The translations under genes were made by a program, and so were the position numbers. From Pelodera strongyloides (taxonomy: Eukaryota; Nematoda; Chromadorea; Rhabditida; Rhabditidae), in assembly GCA_036852015.1 (NCBI GenBank), contig JAANDG010000325.1:100502-164501 (forward strand): a DNA stretch of 64,000 nt, read 5' to 3'. This document shows positions 48,701 to 64,000 of the stretch, one piece after another. The number at the start of each line of letters is the position of its first letter. Within the stretch, counting starts at the first letter, position 1. The notes under the pieces were generated by a model. It made no database searches. It was not told the DNA's origin and was given only the letters and a program-made list of their open reading frames with translations.

Positions 48701-51164
48701 ATTTGAGCTTCACTCAGCCTTCACAGGTTCGATTATTCGATATTCGAATAAAGACGTTTGTGTATAAGCTCTTGCAAATGACTAACAATTACGGTATCAA
48801 CAATATTACTGTAACACTCAGCCTAACCTTGCTTCGAAGTAAATCACTCCATTTTTATGTTGATCCTCACACAGCTCGTATGCAACTCGTTCGATAACCT
48901 TTACATCTCCGCTGTAACATAACTTCATATTAGGTGCTCAAATGAAAGGTAAGATGCATCGCAGGGCGTAAAACTCGTTGGGAAAAGCTCAAAACCACCA
49001 TCCAAATATATGTAGTGTTTCCGAAACGTGTATCTCTTTATGATACGTTTCTGATTTTCACCATACCCAATATTCTAATCCCGACGGTGGTATGGCTGCG
49101 AGCTCAAGACTACCGTCTACATTTATGCAATACGCTAATTCGGATGGTGGTTTCGTCGGTCAGAGCGTCGACGAGTTTATGCCATGGATGCATGAATTGT
49201 CCCTTGTCCGTCATTTACCCACCCTTACCCTTATAAGAACGAGGACAATAGTGTACAATAATCAGCCAAATAATCAGAATCAGAATCCGAAAACGAAATA
49301 ATGAAAGACCAAAGAGGACTGACGGGAAAGAATTCTCATAAAATACTCACGCAATTCGTGGAAGGATTATACTGAATGCACTGAGAAGTTCAGCAAGACT
49401 ACCAGGCTTTGTGGTCACCAGAATCTGAATCAAAGAAAAGAAGTGAAAAGCACGAATTCAAAGAAGAAACGGAAACAAAGCTGGTAGCAGGTTGACTATC
49501 AAACACACAACAATACAACACCTACCCTACTACAAATAAGGCAAAGAAATAATGTAGATATATACTGATAGTGATACAAGAAAACAACGACATACTTATA
49601 CTGTGGTTTTCGTAGTTGCTAAATTACAGAAATAAACCCAAGACGGTAGCTACAATACTCCGATACCACAATTAAAAAAATCTATTAAAGCAAAATACTG
49701 GCCGATTTTTGAAACGCATCGCGTAATTCTGCTTTCCTATGCATCATATGCAAATGAGCATAAATTAGAATAAAAAATAGACCCCAATTCGACCCCACTT
49801 AGCATAACTGCATAATCTTATTATATAAAGGAGAAGAGTTTGTCACGGGTTTGTTTTTATGTGCACAACGAAATCCCTTCATAAAGAAAATTCTCGATCG
49901 AAAGAGCATACAAAATCTTTGTGGCTGGCGAGGTTCGAACCCACAGCGCACAACCTCTCGATTCACAGTCCAACGCTCTACCGGTTGAGCTATGCTAGCT
50001 TATGGAAGGAGGATCTTATAGGAGATAGAAGAGCAATTGCAATAGCAAATTTGCATGAAGTCCACAACTATATTATACGTTTCTGCATAAACGTAAATGA
50101 ACATATTTTTTACGTATGAAGAAATTCTTTTAAATAGGGTAACAAGCGGCCGAGGGCCGATTCCTCCAGTCGGAGAAGAGCCCGTAGGGCTCTTCGAACG
50201 GCTGGTAATGCAGATATTTGAGATGCGTTTCAAAAACCGGCCGGTATTTCGCTTTAACGATCAGACCTGTTGTAGTGTCTCAGGATCGGTCGCTCCTTCG
50301 ACTGGCATGTTCTTTTCCCTGAAAACAAATTTGAATACGTTTCTCATAGGACTTCTGTGGGCTGTGCCAGAGGGTCACCAAAAAGTGACACACTACGCCA
50401 TAACCATGATTCTGTTATTGCTATCCTTTCGATTCAAACTTCGTTCACTCCACAAGTGACACAATAATTGGGGTATATCTTTTTCATTTGCGAATAGATC
50501 ATAGTTGAATAAAAAAGGGAAACAAGAATCAGAAAAATAAAGTAAAAGAATCGAAACTCACAAACACATCTCCCACAAGGTTGAAAATCGTACTGCTCCG
50601 TCGAGGTGGAGGTGCAGCTCAATCTGGAATGGGAACCGGAGGTGCGTATAAAAGTATAGAAAAAAAAAGAAATACTACCTAAACAATCCGCTTATTGTTA
50701 GTTAACCTGTCAGCCATCCGTTTAAAGCGGTATGGTACGTGGTTTAAAACGCCTGCAGGTCAAATGTAATCCATATATTATGATTCCATTATACATCGGA
50801 AATGCCTAGACGCCTAGTAGGGCACATAAATTTGCGCATAATACACGAAAATGTCACTGTATAATACATCGTACCACACAATACTATAGATCTTTTAGTT
50901 GAAACCAAGCAGTCGGAGAACTCACCTTCGGAAAATTATACTTGTTCACAATTGCCTGCGTGTGCGGAGGCACTGTCTTGTCAGTGGCACTATGAGCACT
51001 AAAGTAGGAATGGTTCAAAATCATCCCACTATAAACTGTAAGTCAATGTGTTTCACATTGTTATAAAATACGGGATACACTCCTAGTAACAGTATGGCTA
51101 TGATAACTTCAAAAACAAAACTACAAAGTGTCAGGACGAACAATCCCCTTGTGTTTACCATGCA

Positions 51165-51195
<31 letters not shown>

Positions 51196-51872
51196 TAATA
51201 GAAACATTAGAGAAGAGGCTGAGTCCTCCAGACGGTTAAAAACAAACATACAGCGTTTTGTTATCACCATTATCAACATAGGCTGAGAAAATAGAGTGTA
51301 TTTACTAGGCTACGAAAAAAAACATACAGCTTTAAACGTGGTGCTGCATATTATGGTGATTTAGAAGGTTTCTTGAGCAAGAAAAAAACCACCATTCGTT
51401 TAGAAAAGAGGTACATTCAACAATATAAATAATAAACAAAAACCGACCTTGACTGTGCGGTAGCGTCAACGGGGATCTCGTGGGCGGGCATTTCCCTAAA
51501 CAGGAAAGAAGAATATATGTATAAAATAGAAAGTTACGCATTCACCGACACAAAAAGTAGAAGAGCAAAGAACAAAAACACAACAACTCGTAGATACAAT
51601 GTTAATGGTTAATATTGAATTTTCAGTATTAGAAGTTGCTAATTCAAGAAATAAATAAAATAATATACAACAGAAATTTGGGAAGAAACCCATAAAATTT
51701 CATATTGAAAGCTATTTCACCGGGATTACATACTCTTGCTCAGTTAAGCAATTGCTACCTCCTCTCTGATGATGTGAGCGAGTAATTATATTACGGTAAA
51801 CAATTAACAATAACAAAGGGATAATTAGCATTTCACATACCCGTAGACGTAGGACGAGAAAGTTGCTCCCAT
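45791..51872 (-). CDS. ADA: Adenosine deaminase
   Basis: Fifteen exons agree in phase and give 401 aa from the ATG at 51872; the chain runs 51872-51841, 51495-51448, 50998-50926, 50623-50562, 50318-50267, 49424-49351, 48911-48828, 48671-48599, 48267-48132, 47853-47750, 47533-47462, 47194-47108, 46873-46785, 46418-46289, 45880-45791. The zinc enzyme converts adenosine (and deoxyadenosine) to inosine. All catalytic features are present: zinc ligands in ELHLHLDGA, RTVHSGEAG (His and catalytic Glu nearby), ERIGHGY, and SRDDP with the paired Asp. GIEARSILCCIRSH and YFEARYSPH are family landmarks. Human ADA is 363 aa; the extra length is mainly N-terminal. That ATG lies 24 bases behind a TTGCAG acceptor, fitting spliced-leader addition, but in-frame exons at 53133-53096 and 57967-57961 allow a 424-aa form starting MSGKKVLCDAPKSPI. 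MITEs lie in several introns. Confidence 0.95.
49688..50254. mobile_element. MITE-A copy carrying a large insertion
   Basis: Left AAGCAAAATACTGGCCGATT, right CCGGCCGGTATTTCGCTT, TA-flanked, but about 570 bp instead of about 180. The extra DNA includes a tRNA-like sequence (49924-49999) and a TATTATATAAAGGAGAAGAG motif. The right end lies about 10 bp from the 5' splice site of the ADA exon ending at 50267. Confidence 0.75.
49924..49999 (-). pseudogene. tRNA-like sequence (anticodon loop GTG), decayed
   Basis: On the minus strand it has an A box TAGCTCAACCGGTAGAGC, an anticodon loop CTGTGAA (GTG, His) and a B box GGGTTCGAACC. The D arm pairs perfectly. The acceptor stem has mismatches, the anticodon stem has one, and the variable region is about 12 nt, so it is not a normal class I tRNA. 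It is probably the head of a tRNA-derived SINE, or a tRNA pseudogene, inserted in a MITE in an ADA intron. Confidence 0.6.
51175..51196 (+). repeat. (AG)n microsatellite
   Basis: A short AG run in an ADA intron. Confidence 0.9.
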
Positions 51873-53095
51873 GACGCGGACGGTCGTATTTTGGCACTGC
51901 AATAGGGAAGCATGGGGGTAGGAAATAGAGGGTGGAGAGAGAGGGGATTCAAGGGAGAGGGACTGGACAGTGCAGGGAGACGAGAGATTGGGGAGACAGT
52001 GGTTGGGGAACAGATAATACAACGGTGAGTGAGTGTGTGAAACATGAGACGGAGACGACACAGACCAGGGAGAGTTGGCTAGACAGCGTTGGAGCAGTGC
52101 TAAGCATTAAGAGACGATGGAGAAACAAACATCTAGATATCTGATCGAAGGAGTCGCAGACAGGGAGGTTGGAGTGCATGACCAGGGCACGCGGTGGTAA
52201 TAGAAGAGAAACAGCTGGCTTCTTTATCCGGGTGCGTGACCCTTTTAATTTCAAGTATACATCAGCCCGTCCCGTATCCGAATACACAAAAAATATTAAT
52301 CATCCATCAATGACACAATCAGAATCGGAAAACATCATGTGATAGAATCACGTAGTTGATTAAAGATCGTGATACTAACAGAGTTTGTTTAGGTAGATAT
52401 CATTTGTTGTATTTTAATGCCAAACACTTTTAAACAGTTCAAAAAGGTTGTCTTTCTTCTTTCTACCTACATAACCTTGAATGTTACACTTTGCAAAATG
52501 CAAACTGACAGGTTGGCATACAATATATCAAGACGATACATACATATATTATGTTCCAAGTTAAAGGAAACTAACTTCTACAAAATGCTACAGTAACGCA
52601 AGGGTTCCACAAGTTATCCACAGTAACCCTCAAGAAAATAGACAACCTCATATTACATATAAAGCCAATTGAATTATAAACAAAATTCTAACAAACGCTC
52701 ACCAAAACCTTCAAAATGTGTCGGTTTAAAGGATTTTGCTGCCTCAACACATTCTTGTTTACTAGAAAACATCTGGAAACAAACACGCACTAATTAACCT
52801 AGCAGATGGGTGCACTGCATAGTCTAAGCCAGCTTCAGAAGATGTTAGCATGTTAGTCATAAGGCCGTTAAGACTAACTATACGTAATACTGAACATTAT
52901 ACTCCTCAAATCTTGCACATAAAATTAGTTACAAAGCTGAGACATTGCTGGCAAACTCATGCACGAACACCGTAATATATGAAATGATTCGAGAAAAGGA
53001 AATGAAAACCATTCAACATACAGAGATAAAAAAACCATAAATTTAATAAAGTAAAAAGGAACCGTCCAGGCTAACAAAAAAGGATCCCAACTCAC

Positions 53096-53133
53096 AATCG
53101 GAGACTTTGGCGCATCGCATAGGACCTTCTTCC
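53096..53133 (-). other. Candidate 5' coding exon of ADA
   Basis: 38 nt between CTTTTCAG and GTGAGT encoding GKKVLCDAPKSPI after a phase-1 entry, leaving phase 0. This fits between the 57967 start exon (MSG) and the exon at 51896. Together they add 23 residues to ADA. Confidence 0.5.
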
Positions 53134-54155
53134 CTGAAAAGGAAAAAAAATATTATTATTATTAGAGATTTGCATAAATTATAAAAGAATTGAGATAATA
53201 TATCCTCCAAGGGTAAACGCTCGAATGTTCTATGTTCCCTATTTATATGAACAGTTTCGTCAGAGTTCAGACTCTAGAGGTAGACTTAAAAGGGCGGAAA
53301 ATAAAACAAAGACCAGAAAACATGTATCTTGTCTCAGACCATGTTGCAATTCTGCAGGATAAAAGTTTTGATAAGAAACATTGAGAGAGAAGAGAGAGGG
53401 GAGAGAGAGATAAAGAGACAGAGAGAGAAGAAAGCATGGAGAGAGAGGAGAGAATAAGAAAAATTCAGAAACTAGATGCTGATCAACGGAATAACCATGC
53501 AAAACTACACAAAAGAAGAAAACAGAAATACGTAGTGTCTTCAAGTCAAATGAGAAACCTTTCATCGGACTAAAAGTAACGAATAAAACGAAGTCCAATT
53601 CCCACAGAATATCGAATGATTCACTTCTACTATGGTCTACAGTACCCTTGTTCAACAATCAAAACGTGGGGGATCTTCCAGGATACTTTATACAAAAACT
53701 ATAGACCGAAAGCACATTCACTAAATTCGAACGCGCTAAATGGCTGAACTATGGTCTATGTACACGAATTACCATAAGGGCAGGCGTAGGGTAGAAAACT
53801 ACTATCTATAATTTTTTTCAAATAAGTTAATTAATACCAATTGCAAGAGTAAAAGATAGAGGTCAAATCTAACATAACTGAGAAAGTGAAAGTACTTGTA
53901 GTATGTCTGGGGCACGCTGGCGACTGCCGACCTGATATGTGCCTATGTGATAATCTGTGAGACCAAACCAGGTTCAGTAAAAGGAAGAAGAGAGAAACTA
54001 AGATAAAGAAAAGAGGAAGAGATAATTCCAGGTGGGTTCCCATGAAAAAAATCCTTGTTCACTTTCAAATTACAGTATTGAAAATTGAAATCGGAAAAGG
54101 GGAAAAGAAATAAAGTACAGTAACCGCACACAGGATACGCTCATGAATCGTTTTA

Positions 54156-54580
54156 AAGGAAGGCAGTCACTTCAAAATCAACTTTTTTATTCGATTTTTA
54201 TTAGATGCAAGCAGATTTATAAAACAATATGCAGCCCATAAAAATCCACATAAAATGGAACTCAGGGAGAGAAATCAATGAGAATGAGTTTTGATAAATG
54301 ACCGACGCCGGTGCATATATGCAATTGCCAGGGGTACTTGGAGAGTGAACAGCCTGCAGTGTTACACCTGGCGCGTGGTTTATCACTGCAAGGTATTTAT
54401 TGTGAAACTCTATACGGGCAATTATAAACTACGGTATATAAGTAAAAGTCATAAACAGGGATTTCTCTCCCTGAGTTCGTTTTGCCGTACTTTGGCGCTG
54501 GAATCGTCGTTTTCTTCACATACTTGAACAATTAATGAAAAGCGAATAAAAAATACGAATTTGTAGTGACTGCGATCCTT
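54156..54580. mobile_element. MITE-B copy
   Basis: Left AAGGAAGGCAGTCACTTCAA, right GTAGTGACTGCGATCCTT, TA-flanked, 425 bp. Inner arms retain AGGGAGAGAAATC with GATTTCTCTCCCT. Confidence 0.8.
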
Positions 54581-54760
54581 TAAGTATAAAATGATTGCCG
54601 TAACGCAAACATAAAACAAAATACTTCGCAGTTAACTTTAACTTATGACTATTCGGGAAAGAATATATACCTACATACCAAGGCGAACTTGAGCAGACTA
54701 CACATACTCGGTCTCGGTCACAAAGAACAAAAGAACATCTTAGACTGCTAGATAACATTC

Positions 54761-54893
54761 AGAGGTCATATTCACCACTCAATTCCCATTCCCATGGGGA
54801 ATTTCTTTTTCTCTGCGTCTCACACTAGAATGCTATTTTCTGTGCCCAGGGAATATTTCCCCGAGGGAATCGGAGTGGTGGACATGGCCTCTG
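54761..54893. mobile_element. MITE-C copy
   Basis: AGAGGTCATATTCACCACTC left, GGAGTGGTGGACATGGCCTC right. Homologous throughout to 35717-35844. Confidence 0.8.
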
Positions 54894-55296
54894 AAGCTGG
54901 GGTATAGTCTTCTGAGGCAGAGGTTGCTGGTTACAGAAGAAGTGCTTATTGTTCAAGTTCCTCTCATTCTCCACTGATATGAGTCTCCAAAGACAGACTA
55001 ATCACTGCGATTAACACTTGGGATTAGACACCAAATGGCGCGTGTAAAGCATCTTAATTTTGCACGGAAAGTGGGGAATTTAAAATACTTCTTAACGCCT
55101 TTTTAAATGTTCGAAGATGAACATTCTTACGCATGTTATTAACGGACACGTGCTCAGATCAGATCATTGAAGAAAAAGCAACGATGCACACACTTCTGGG
55201 AATTAAAAAAAAAACCAAGTATGATACAACGTCGCGTGGTACAGTGGCAAATAGACGTATGAGCCTGTGTTTCACACAGTCAATAGGGCAAATGTA

Positions 55297-55459
55297 AAAC
55301 GAAAGGCCTGCCGGTTTCTGAAACACATCGTGGAGAACTCACTTCTTACGTATTTATGCTAAGTTGCTCCAATTTTATTATAATTTATGTTCGTTTGCAT
55401 ATGCTGCATAAGAATGCGGGCGGCTCGATGCCTTTCAAAAACAGGCCGGCATTTCGCTT
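55297..55459. mobile_element. MITE-A copy (diverged left end)
   Basis: AAACGAAAGGCCTGCCGGTT left, GGCCGGCATTTCGCTT right; TA on both sides. Confidence 0.75.
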
Positions 55460-56153
55460 TAAAACTTCACCTAAAAAATGGTGCCCGTTCGTAAGATGGT
55501 TAATTTAACCTTGTTATACTTTCAAAATAAGAGGCACTACGGGAATGGGATTCGCAATACTCAAGTACCTTCTCTAGAATACAGCACACAAGTAGCATCA
55601 ACAAATGTCAAAGTGTCAAATTCAAACATAGCTTCGGGAAGCACGACAAGTCTGAATCTCTGATGGGCCAAGCAAAAGGCCAAAGTGTGTCCAACTTCCG
55701 TGCAATTGGTCTTTTACCGGAAAACCGAGTTAAAACCCTTTGCAAAAAAATAGGTGGCTATCGTGGTGGGTCCTTTATTTGAACAGTACCCAGTGTGGGT
55801 GGACAATTACTCAATTAAGCACACATTGAGGTGACGTTGATAAGCTGGAGAAATGAAGCGATCAAGAGTTGACAGTTTAACCTGGACCTCTAATTGTCTG
55901 TATCTCTCACGCAAAGATAACTCACTCACTCGCACAATACAGTAGCGTATTGGTTTCAGTTACCGTAAACCGAGTTACACACCTCTACAGTTTCTTGACA
56001 AATATTAACAGCACAAATTTTTGCTTCACATCAAAATGTGATAGTTTAAATGATAAGGAAGATGGTAGGATTATAATAACTCACGCACAATGCGAATAAA
56101 ACCTTTGGACAAAATCTTACACACCTCGTGTTGTTAGTTAATTGCTTGCATTA

Positions 56154-56305
56154 AAGCGAACTACCGGCAAGTTTTTGAAACACATAGAGTTCACCAGCAG
56201 TCTTATGCAAATTAACATAAATCAGAATAAAAATCGGGCTAAATTCGAGCAAATTAGCATAAATACGTAAGAATTCAGTTGTCCATGGTGCGTTTCAAAA
56301 ACCGA
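56154..56305. mobile_element. MITE-A copy (truncated right end)
   Basis: AAGCGAACTACCGGCAAGTT left, GGTGCGTTTCAAAAACCGAG right, with the last bases lost. Confidence 0.7.
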
Positions 56306-57403
56306 GACAATGTGTGTCAAATAAAACAATGACAAACTTACTTATCAAATTCGATTATATACATGTCTGGTAGCGTTTACTACTTTTACAATGGGAATCA
56401 CCAGGTGCGAAGGTTGGTTTACAACCCAAGGCACTTGTAAAATGAAATTCTAGACTTCAATTGAGGATCAAATGGTTTTGAAAGATAAAGAAAAGTACAA
56501 TGATAAATAAAAAGGAAATAAAAACGCACCTGTGGCTGGTAGTTCGCAATGTACAGTACGCACAAACTAAAGGTGACGAACAAGCCCTCAGGACTCGGGA
56601 TACAACACCCTACAAAAGATAAAGATAATCGCACTAACCCGACAGGGCAAATTAACCTTTTCTTTACAGTTCTATAAAAAGTATTCGCAAGAATTCCAAC
56701 CAGTTTTCACATATACAAGACCAGAATCTTAAACATTTATGTGTAAGGCAACGTGCAATAAATAAAACATTTCGTAATGATAAGACCGGGAAAAACTATA
56801 TTCGTAATCAACAGAAACTAGATATGAAACTTGAAACATACAACAAATTTGATCAAATTATATCAGAAAAAGAAGCTAACAACACAATTATAGTACCACT
56901 CCCTTAGTGTTCAAGAACACGCAATTTTTAGTTGCTTCACCATACGAAAAACAGGTCGTAATCTCAGAATCAAAATCAAATCAACAACGGAATAAATTAA
57001 AACAAGGAACGGGATGTAAAACCGAGAAAGATAATGCAAAACATGAATAATACTTAGAAACCCTCAAACAAGAAGATAAAGCTAAACTTAAATGTGTCAG
57101 GAAAACAATGAAAAAAAAATCAGGAAATTCACTAATTCAGCACAAACGGCCATATAGGCGCACTAATGTCCAAGAGCGATAACAACTAGTATTACAAAAA
57201 CTTGTACATCAAATCAACGTAAAAATAGAAATACTTGCTTTCAAACAGACAACAAGCGTGGAAGATAGAAAAAAGCCCACTATGTCTATCAAACAGAAAA
57301 CACTAATCAAGCATGGAGTGTGGTATGAGAGTGATGGACTGCCGGATTAAAGGGAATATACGAGTTCCTTCTCGAACACGATCCCTCCACTGCGGGCAGA
57401 CCC

Positions 57404-62206
<4,803 letters not shown>

Positions 62207-62315
62207 CTGAAGAAATGTTAGTCGTGTGCATGCCCCTCAGATTGAGAATAAAATAAAACTATGGATCCATGTCTCATAATATCTACTTTTTGTCACTCTC
62301 GTGCTCTAATGTCGT

Positions 62316-64000
62316 TTAAGTTCTCGTAGAATGCGGTACGTAGTAGCAAGTGTCCGTTTTCCATAATGAAAGTTCAATCCCTTTCTCAAAACGATACCTT
62401 ACCTTGAATACCTTGAAGACCGTTATATCAGCTGTTGGCTCGCCAACAGCGCAGGTCGCAACTACGCCATGAAGACCTGCATCTTGCGATGCGATTCCAT
62501 GCACGTCCAAATGATTTAACCATCGGGTCTGCCCATCTCGTTGGCGGTCGCCCTTGAGGACGCTTGTAATCGCGGGGACGCCATTCTGTGACCCGAGTGG
62601 TCCATCGATTGTCATTTCTACGAATGACATGACCAGCCCATCGATGTTTCGAGCTGTATTCCTATCAATTATATCAATACGCCGGACTTTTCTCGAAGTG
62701 TGACGTTTGACATACGATCCGGAGGCGCGTGCCTACCATCTTACGCTCCATGGCTCTCTGGGTGACAAGTAAGGATTCTTCGTCTTTCTTTGTCGTGCAC
62801 CAAGTTCGGAAGCATAGGTCATTGCTGGCAGCACATGCGTGTTAAACACCTTGGCTTTCACTTCTTTTGAAAGCTTCACATTGGTGAGTACATCTCGTAG
62901 TTTCCAGAAAGCCTTCCACCCAGACTGTTTACGCCGAGAGAGTTCGGCGGTCAGGCTGTTGCTGGGGTTAACCTCGCGTCCAAGGTAGACATACTTCCCG
63001 ACCTTTTCGAGCGTGCTGTTGCCAATACGTATGTCTGCACCGCCGTTTGGACAATGATCGTTAGCCATCCACTGTGTCTTGCCTGGGTGGGCTTCAAGAA
63101 CGATTAGCGACGTTACTCGAATGAGTTCGTCTAGGTTTTTCTGCAGTGTAATGGGTCTTTGGCTATAAGAACCACATCGTCGGCAAACAGTAAGAACTGT
63201 AGTGTTTCGCCGTCAATGTCATAACCACCGGACATGTTGGCGTCTCTCAAAGCACATTCCAGAGAAGCAGAAAACAGAGGGGGGAAATGACAACCCCTTG
63301 TTTGACTCCGAGCTAACGGGCACCTTAACTGGTGTATGAAGGAGTTGGATGTCCGTGGCGCACTGGTATACAGCTCGTCTATCATAGACACGTAGCTTTC
63401 TGGCACTGCGTGATGTTTCAGAGCATTGAGGACCGCCTGCTTCTCAACCGAATCGAACGCCTTCTTTAAGTCGACAAACAACATACAGAGGGGTATCTTG
63501 TACTCCCTAGACCGCTCGATAACTACACATGTGAATGTGGTCAATAGTCGAGTACCCGCCTCGAAAGCCTGCCTGCTCTCGTCTATTGCCTTCTTCCAGC
63601 CACTTGCTGATTCGGTTCAAGATGACGCGAGAAAACAGCTTTGAAGCTGTGACATCAACGCAATTGGACGATAGTTGTTTATGTCCTCTTTGCTTCCCTT
63701 CTTATGGATCAGGATGGTGTTACTACCTTTCCAGTTCTCAGGGACGATTTTCATTGAGAGGATATTGTTGAACAACCTGCAAACCGCGGATAGAGCGGTC
63801 TTCGGAGCGTACTTGAGGAGATCAATGGAAATGCCATCATTGCCAGGAGCCCTGTTATTAGGCATTCTCTTCAAAGCATGTTCCACCTCGCTCTCCATGA
63901 ACTCCGGCACGTCCTCATTCACCTCAATGCCTGATTTCGGAACACGCTTCTTCGAAGCAAAGAGATCCCCATAGAAATCTTTGATGATATCGGCAATATC
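62316..64000 (-). mobile_element. Decayed RTE-type LINE, reverse transcriptase
   Basis: Minus-strand frames encode a non-LTR reverse transcriptase, N to C from right to left: a segment with RMPNNRAPGNDGISIDLLKY and [39 protein letters not shown]; then the catalytic FADDVVLI (near 63190); KVGKYVYLGREVN; and a C-terminal HRWAGHVIRRNDNRWT and PRGRPPTRWAD-like segment (about 62500-62640). Frame changes between the pieces and stop codons near 62670 show it is not functional. The domain order and tail are those of RTE elements. It continues past the window end and lies sense to IMPDH, presumably in an IMPDH intron. Confidence 0.88.

Larger units (their letters stand above)
51897..57403. other. Region between ADA start and IMPDH end, with candidate alternative exons
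   Basis: Minus-strand stretches with good splice borders: 52772-52703 (MFSSKQECVEAAKSFKPTHF...), 53133-53096 (GKKVLCDAPKSPI) and about 56612-56533 (CCIPSPEGLFVTF...). The 53133 exon fits in phase with ADA; including the 52772 exon (70 nt) would shift the frame and end early in ADA exon 2. The rest is AT-rich, with purine-rich runs (53385-53430), MITE-B (54156-54580), MITE-C (54761-54893) and MITE-A copies (55297, 56154). Confidence 0.45.

Noticed and set aside
49092..49301. Plus-strand ORF in an ADA intron
   Set aside because: No splice or homology support; it lies in the intron between 48911 and 49351.
49924..49999. Functional tRNA-His
   Set aside because: The acceptor stem does not pair and the variable region is too long, despite good A and B boxes.

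Overview
This 64 kb window is nuclear DNA from a nematode, most likely a rhabditid close to Caenorhabditis. Genes have many short introns with TTTCAG-type acceptors, two first exons sit directly behind 3' splice sites as expected for spliced-leader genes, and the protein set includes an MSP-domain protein and a gly-type GalNAc transferase. The species cannot be named from the sequence. I joined exons by hand from splice consensus and phase, without transcripts.

Layout: 2.0-2.5 kb holds the last two exons of a rhodopsin-type GPCR (+). 3.1-12.35 kb is a large satellite of 60/61-bp units built from two hairpins, followed by a shorter related array to 12.8 kb. 13.06-14.71 kb is ribosomal protein L34 (-). 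15.22-20.06 kb is a PPM1H/J/M-type PP2C phosphatase (+, 15 exons). 20.63-21.77 kb is ribosomal protein L18 (+). 22.06-27.18 kb is a GALNT10/gly-10-like GalNAc transferase (-, 20 exons). 28.72-30.63 kb is an MSP-domain protein (+). 31.2-32.8 kb and 35.9-40.6 kb hold minus-strand exons of one or two unrecognised, disordered proteins; the second ends in a membrane segment. 40.80-43.37 kb is a small secreted protein (+) whose first intron contains a 996-bp foldback transposon with a 9-bp target-site duplication. 45.79-51.87 kb is adenosine deaminase (-), possibly with extra 5' exons up to 58.0 kb. 57.40-62.21 kb is IMP dehydrogenase (-, N-terminus outside the window). 62.3-64.0 kb is a decayed RTE-type LINE.

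The exon chains for L34, L18, PP2C, GalNAc transferase, MSP protein, secreted protein and ADA are closed, meaning every junction agrees in phase. IMPDH is closed from its first visible exon.

IMPDH and ADA lie head-to-tail on the same strand and both act on purines (IMP to XMP; adenosine to inosine). Exons between them could make a longer ADA or, in principle, an in-frame IMPDH-ADA readthrough. IMPDH also carries a phase-matched duplicate of part of its CBS region.

Introns and intergenic DNA are crowded with palindromic MITEs: at least eight copies of one TA-flanked family, two of a 420-bp family, two of a 130-bp family, and several singletons.
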